Below are positions 14,552 through 16,854 of a DNA stretch of 16,854 bases, one piece after another; position 1 is the stretch's first letter, and each line of letters opens with the position of its first letter. A program made the position numbers and the translations under genes. This stretch comes from Actinomycetota bacterium (GTDB lineage: Bacteria > Actinomycetota > Acidimicrobiia > IMCC26256 > PALSA-610): NCBI GenBank assembly GCA_030839005.1, contig JAUZEM010000052.1:1-16854 (forward strand), in the 5' to 3' direction. The notes under the pieces are model-generated. The model searched no databases and was not told the origin of the DNA. It worked only from the letters and a program-made list of their open reading frames with translations.

Positions 14552-15367
14552 TCAGCCGGCGACGCGGGCGGGGATCTTCGCCATGCGCGTCTCGAAAACT
14601 CCGACGATGCCGGCGATCGCGGTGCGGCCGTCGATCGCGGCCTGCCGCGCGTCGGGTCGCGCGAAATACAGACCCATCAGCACCCGACCGCGGCGAAGGT
14701 AGACCGCGACGGAATGCGAAGATTCGCCCGTCGTCGCGTCGGTTGCCACGAAGTCGTAGGCGAGTCGCTCTACCGACGGCGTGCGAGGCCATGTGCCGTC
14801 GGGGGCTGAGCGGAAACGGGTCGTGCGCGTCTCTTCACCGACCGGGCTGGCAACTGGAGTCGAGGGGCACTTCGCGGCAACCGACTGCAGCTCGCGGATC
14901 GCTTGCGCGCCCCCGGAAGGAGCGCGATACAGAATCGCCTCGGTGCTCAGGAGCAGATTCCCCTGGGCGTCGGTGAGCGCGACCTGGCGCCGAGCGATGC
15001 GCTGTGCCTCGCTGGCAAATCGCCCGTTGCACAGATCGAGCGTGGCGACCGTGAGGTCTGCACCCCCACGAAGGAGCGTCACCTTGTCACCGGCGGGTAC
15101 GTCGCTCTGCTGGAGGATGATCGCACCGAGAACACTGTCGTCGGGAGCCACGGTCACGGCCCGCTTCGGGCTCGAATCGCGCGCGTTCACGACGATCGTC
15201 GCCACGCCGAATCCGACAACGAGCGACACGACGGCCAGTGCGGCGGCCAGCGTCGCGAGCGGTCGTCGCCCGGCGCGACGAGGCGTCGGACCCGGGTCGG
15301 GAGCCGGAAACGGATCCGCCGGCAGCGGCGCGACGGTCTCGAGATCGGGGTCGACGTGCTCGCTCAC
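14552..15367 (-). CDS. Hypothetical membrane-anchored protein with an extracytoplasmic domain
   Basis: A 271-residue protein I do not recognise. Residues 1-36 are acidic/proline-rich then basic (PTPRRAGRRP). One hydrophobic helix (about 37-61, LATLAAALAVVSLVVGFGVA) follows, and the rest would lie outside the membrane. The outer domain has two cysteines, Cys113 (DLCNGRF) and Cys167 (AAKCPS), that could form a disulfide. Its layout recalls secreted sensor-like domains of actinobacterial anchored proteins, but no homologue can be named. The GTG at 15367 is preferred over the longer frame to 15478, which would overlap the PPOX gene; a TANNNT -10 (TACTCT, - strand) lies exactly 7 nt upstream, suggesting a leaderless message. 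The gene ends 19 bp before the MFS transporter. Confidence 0.7.
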   Translation of the reverse strand: MSEHVDPDLETVAPLPADPFPAPDPGPTPRRAGRRPLATLAAALAVVSLVVGFGVATIVVNARDSSPKRAVTVAPDDSVLGAIILQQSDVPAGDKVTLLRGGADLTVATLDLCNGRFASEAQRIARRQVALTDAQGNLLLSTEAILYRAPSGGAQAIRELQSVAAKCPSTPVASPVGEETRTTRFRSAPDGTWPRTPSVERLAYDFVATDATTGESSHSVAVYLRRGRVLMGLYFARPDARQAAIDGRTAIAGIVGVFETRMAKIPARVAG

Positions 15368-15374
15368 CGCCAGC

Positions 15375-15380
15375 AGAGTA
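15375..15380 (-). promoter_or_regulatory. Candidate leaderless -10 element for the anchored protein
   Basis: TACTCT on the - strand is followed by 7 nt and then the GTG start codon at 15367, the geometry of leaderless actinobacterial promoters. No convincing -35 is seen. Upstream, ACCGGT occurs at 15413-15418 and again at 15423-15428, exactly 10 bp apart, a possible regulator site. No good ribosome-binding site is present, which agrees with a leaderless start. Confidence 0.35.
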
Positions 15381-15431
15381 GGGCGCCCGCGCCGGGTTTC
15401 CGGACGCGGCGAACCGGTCCGCACCGGTCGA

Positions 15432-15836
15432 TTACGGCCAGCCTCGCCAGTCGTCGATGTCGATCGCGACGACCGCACCCTGCGGGGGCTCGGTCACGTA
15501 CACGGGGTACTTCTGCGTGAGCAGCACGATCGCGGCCGCGCGCTCGGCGCCGCCCTCGAGGACGCGCCCCTCGCCGTCCAATCGCACCCACCACAGCGTC
15601 GACCAGTCGTCGGAGTAGTGGTCGATGAGCAGCGCCGCGTGTGGATTCGCGCGCAGGTTCGCGAGCCGGCGGACAGCCATCGTCGACTTCGGCTTCGCGT
15701 CGATCGCGGAGTACACGACGTCACCCGAGAGCGCGATGCAACAGGGCACGATGTGAGGTCGCCCGTCGCTCGTGACGGTCGCCAGCCGGGCGACGCGGGC
15801 GTCGCTCACCCGCCGATGCATCTCGTGCTCGTCCAT
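15432..15836 (-). CDS. PPOX-class (split beta-barrel) F420/flavin-dependent oxidoreductase family protein
   Basis: A 134-residue protein of the pyridoxamine-5'-phosphate-oxidase-like fold, close to the actinobacterial group annotated as PPOX class F420-dependent (TIGR03668-like, from memory). Landmarks: ARVARLATVTSDGRPHIVPC at 13-32, DAKPKSTMAVRRLANLRANP at 46-65, LIDHYSDDWSTLWWVRLDG at 70-88 and a terminal IDIDDWRGWP. The KPK and RRLANL residues are in the usual cofactor-phosphate contact region. The ATG at 15836 fits the family start; an in-frame GTG at 15860 is an alternative. It may bind F420 or another flavin-type cofactor; the physiological substrate is unknown. It lies 92 bp downstream of the transglutaminase and 64 bp upstream of the anchored protein. 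Confidence 0.85.
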   Translation of the reverse strand: MDEHEMHRRVSDARVARLATVTSDGRPHIVPCCIALSGDVVYSAIDAKPKSTMAVRRLANLRANPHAALLIDHYSDDWSTLWWVRLDGEGRVLEGGAERAAAIVLLTQKYPVYVTEPPQGAVVAIDIDDWRGWP

Positions 15837-15917
15837 GCCGACACCGTAGGTTGAGCACACCGTCGCCGGCCGTGCGGTCGGGTGTCGCCGCCAAGGTCAA
15901 GATCTGAGCGGCAGGCG

Positions 15918-15944
15918 CCGGCGGACAATCACGCGACCCGCCGG
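15918..15944 (-). terminator. Stem-loop overlapping the transglutaminase stop
   Basis: CCGGCGG (15918-15924) and CCGCCGG (15938-15944) form a 7-bp stem around a 13-nt loop that spans the stop codon of the transglutaminase gene on the - strand. No T-run follows. It may act as a weak terminator or mRNA stabiliser, but GC content makes such stems common. Confidence 0.25.
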
Positions 15945-16771
15945 AGCGTGACCCGCACGTCGCTCGAGCGCGCCGCCGGACCGTTGTAGACACCCTTCAG
16001 CGGCGCAACGTCCGCGTAGTCGCGACCGCGCGCGACGAGGACGTGTTGTTCGCCGACGTCGGCGCCGCTGGTGGGGTCGACGCGCTGCCAGGACCCCGTC
16101 CACACTTCGAGCCAGGCGTGACTCTGCCCGGTCACCGCCGCGTCGATGGACGCGTCGACGTCGGGGTGCAGGTAACCGGACGCATACCGAGCGGGTATGC
16201 CTGCGGCTCTCAGCAACGCCAGCGCGACATGGACGAAGTCCTGACAGACGCCGCGACCCAGTTCGAGGGCGGACCGCGCGTTCGTCGAGACGTCGGTCGC
16301 GCCGGCCTCGTAGGCGAGACTCTCGCGGACCCACGAGCTGACGGCCTCGACCGTCTCGCGGGGTGTGCGCCCATCGGCGATGGTCGCCGCGACCTCTCGA
16401 AACGGTTCGTCGATCGGAACATAGGGGGACGTGTGGAGGTATTCATAGAATTGGTCGCGAACGTCTTCATCGCACAAAACCTCCCAGTCGGTATCGGTGG
16501 CGTCGGGAAAGGCCGCAACGGTTTCGACCAGCGAGCGCGCCGCGACGATGAGCCGGTCGTGCGGCTCGTGCACGTCGAACGCGCTCACTTCGGTACCCCA
16601 GTAATCGACGTAGTGCATGACAGGAACGCTCGGGCGAACATCGACACGATGGTCGAGCACCATCTGCCTTGCGTCGCGAGCCGGACTCATGCGCGCCTCG
16701 TTGTACGACGCGAGAACCTCCCCTTCATACTCGTAGCTGGTGACGTGCTCGATCGAGAGCCGCCAAGCCAT
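15929..16771 (-). CDS. Bacterial transglutaminase-like protein (BTLCP-type, transglutaminase core)
   Basis: A 280-residue cytoplasmic protein with an N-terminal beta-rich domain typical of bacterial transglutaminase-like proteins (WRLSIEHVTSYEYEGEV at 3-19, SYNEARMSP at 22-30) and a C-terminal papain-fold transglutaminase core. The catalytic triad is visible: Cys176 (GRGVCQDFVH), His218 (GQSHAWLEVW) and Asp232 (VDPTSG). No signal peptide is present. ATG at 16771 shares a base with the preceding gene's stop (TAATG), which decides against the GTG at 16783. This protein type is usually encoded with a circularly permuted ATP-grasp protein and an alpha-E protein, a set predicted to make or process peptide-like products. 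Its real substrate is unknown; it may act as a peptidase or amide-forming enzyme. Confidence 0.9.
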   Translation of the reverse strand: MAWRLSIEHVTSYEYEGEVLASYNEARMSPARDARQMVLDHRVDVRPSVPVMHYVDYWGTEVSAFDVHEPHDRLIVAARSLVETVAAFPDATDTDWEVLCDEDVRDQFYEYLHTSPYVPIDEPFREVAATIADGRTPRETVEAVSSWVRESLAYEAGATDVSTNARSALELGRGVCQDFVHVALALLRAAGIPARYASGYLHPDVDASIDAAVTGQSHAWLEVWTGSWQRVDPTSGADVGEQHVLVARGRDYADVAPLKGVYNGPAARSSDVRVTLRRVA

Positions 16772-16854
16772 TACGCGCTCCACCGGATGGCGACGGCATT
16801 GTTGAAGAACCGCTTGGCGATGACATCGTGCGCGTGCGAGCAGGCACGCTCGAT
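16771..16854 (-). CDS. C-terminal end of a probable alpha-E domain protein (partial)
   Basis: Only the last 27 codons are in the window, ending SHAHDVIAKRFFNNAVAIRW-SA and a TAA stop that overlaps the transglutaminase ATG by one base. The open frame continues to the window edge. The VHD/AHD-x-IA-x-R-F/YF ending and the position directly upstream of a transglutaminase fit the helical alpha-E protein of the ATP-grasp/alpha-E/transglutaminase gene set. The call rests mostly on context. Confidence 0.5.
   Translation of the reverse strand: MERACSHAHDVIAKRFFNNAVAIRWSA

Overview
The window is GC-rich, densely packed bacterial DNA. Short intergenic gaps, many GTG starts, stop/start overlaps, an F420-type PPOX-fold protein, a DUF6629-like membrane protein and a GabT of typical actinobacterial sequence point to an actinobacterium, perhaps Acidimicrobiia-like; the lineage is an inference from gene content. 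I found no rRNA, tRNA, CRISPR array or insertion sequence. No gap between genes exceeds about 170 bp.

Left third (1-5768): a polyamine uptake and degradation block. It holds the end of a PotB-type permease, a PotC-type permease and GabT in one + strand run. PatD (4-aminobutanal dehydrogenase) follows on the - strand, divergent from an Lrp/AsnC regulator, which overlaps a class III aminotransferase probably acting on putrescine. Read together: polyamine import, putrescine to 4-aminobutanal (aminotransferase), 4-aminobutanal to GABA (PatD), GABA to succinate semialdehyde (GabT). The ATP-binding and periplasmic-binding subunits and the semialdehyde dehydrogenase are not in view. I recall a comparable gene set in Streptomyces.

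Middle (5769-10300), all - strand: in order of transcription, an acyl-CoA desaturase, a DUF6629-like membrane protein, a saccharopine/carboxynorspermidine-dehydrogenase-like oxidoreductase and an MAO-like flavin amine oxidase. The first three are 4 bp apart. The oxidase is separated by 77 bp containing a 10-bp tandem repeat. The oxidase and dehydrogenase plausibly extend the amine theme. Two related palindromes lie between the convergent ends of the aminotransferase and oxidase genes.

Right (10298-13347), - strand: a translationally coupled trio of di-iron ferritin-like oxygenase/oxidase candidate, short-chain dehydrogenase and APH-fold small-molecule kinase, joined by GTGA and ATGA overlaps. 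This looks like an uncharacterised small-molecule modification or catabolic unit.

Far right (13348-16854), - strand: an MFS transporter, a membrane-anchored secreted-domain protein of unknown function with a possible leaderless promoter, a PPOX/F420-type protein, a bacterial transglutaminase, and the last 27 codons of a gene that looks like the alpha-E protein commonly found beside such transglutaminases.

The most notable items are the oxygenase/SDR/kinase trio, the carboxynorspermidine-dehydrogenase-like gene beside an amine oxidase, and the paired palindromes.
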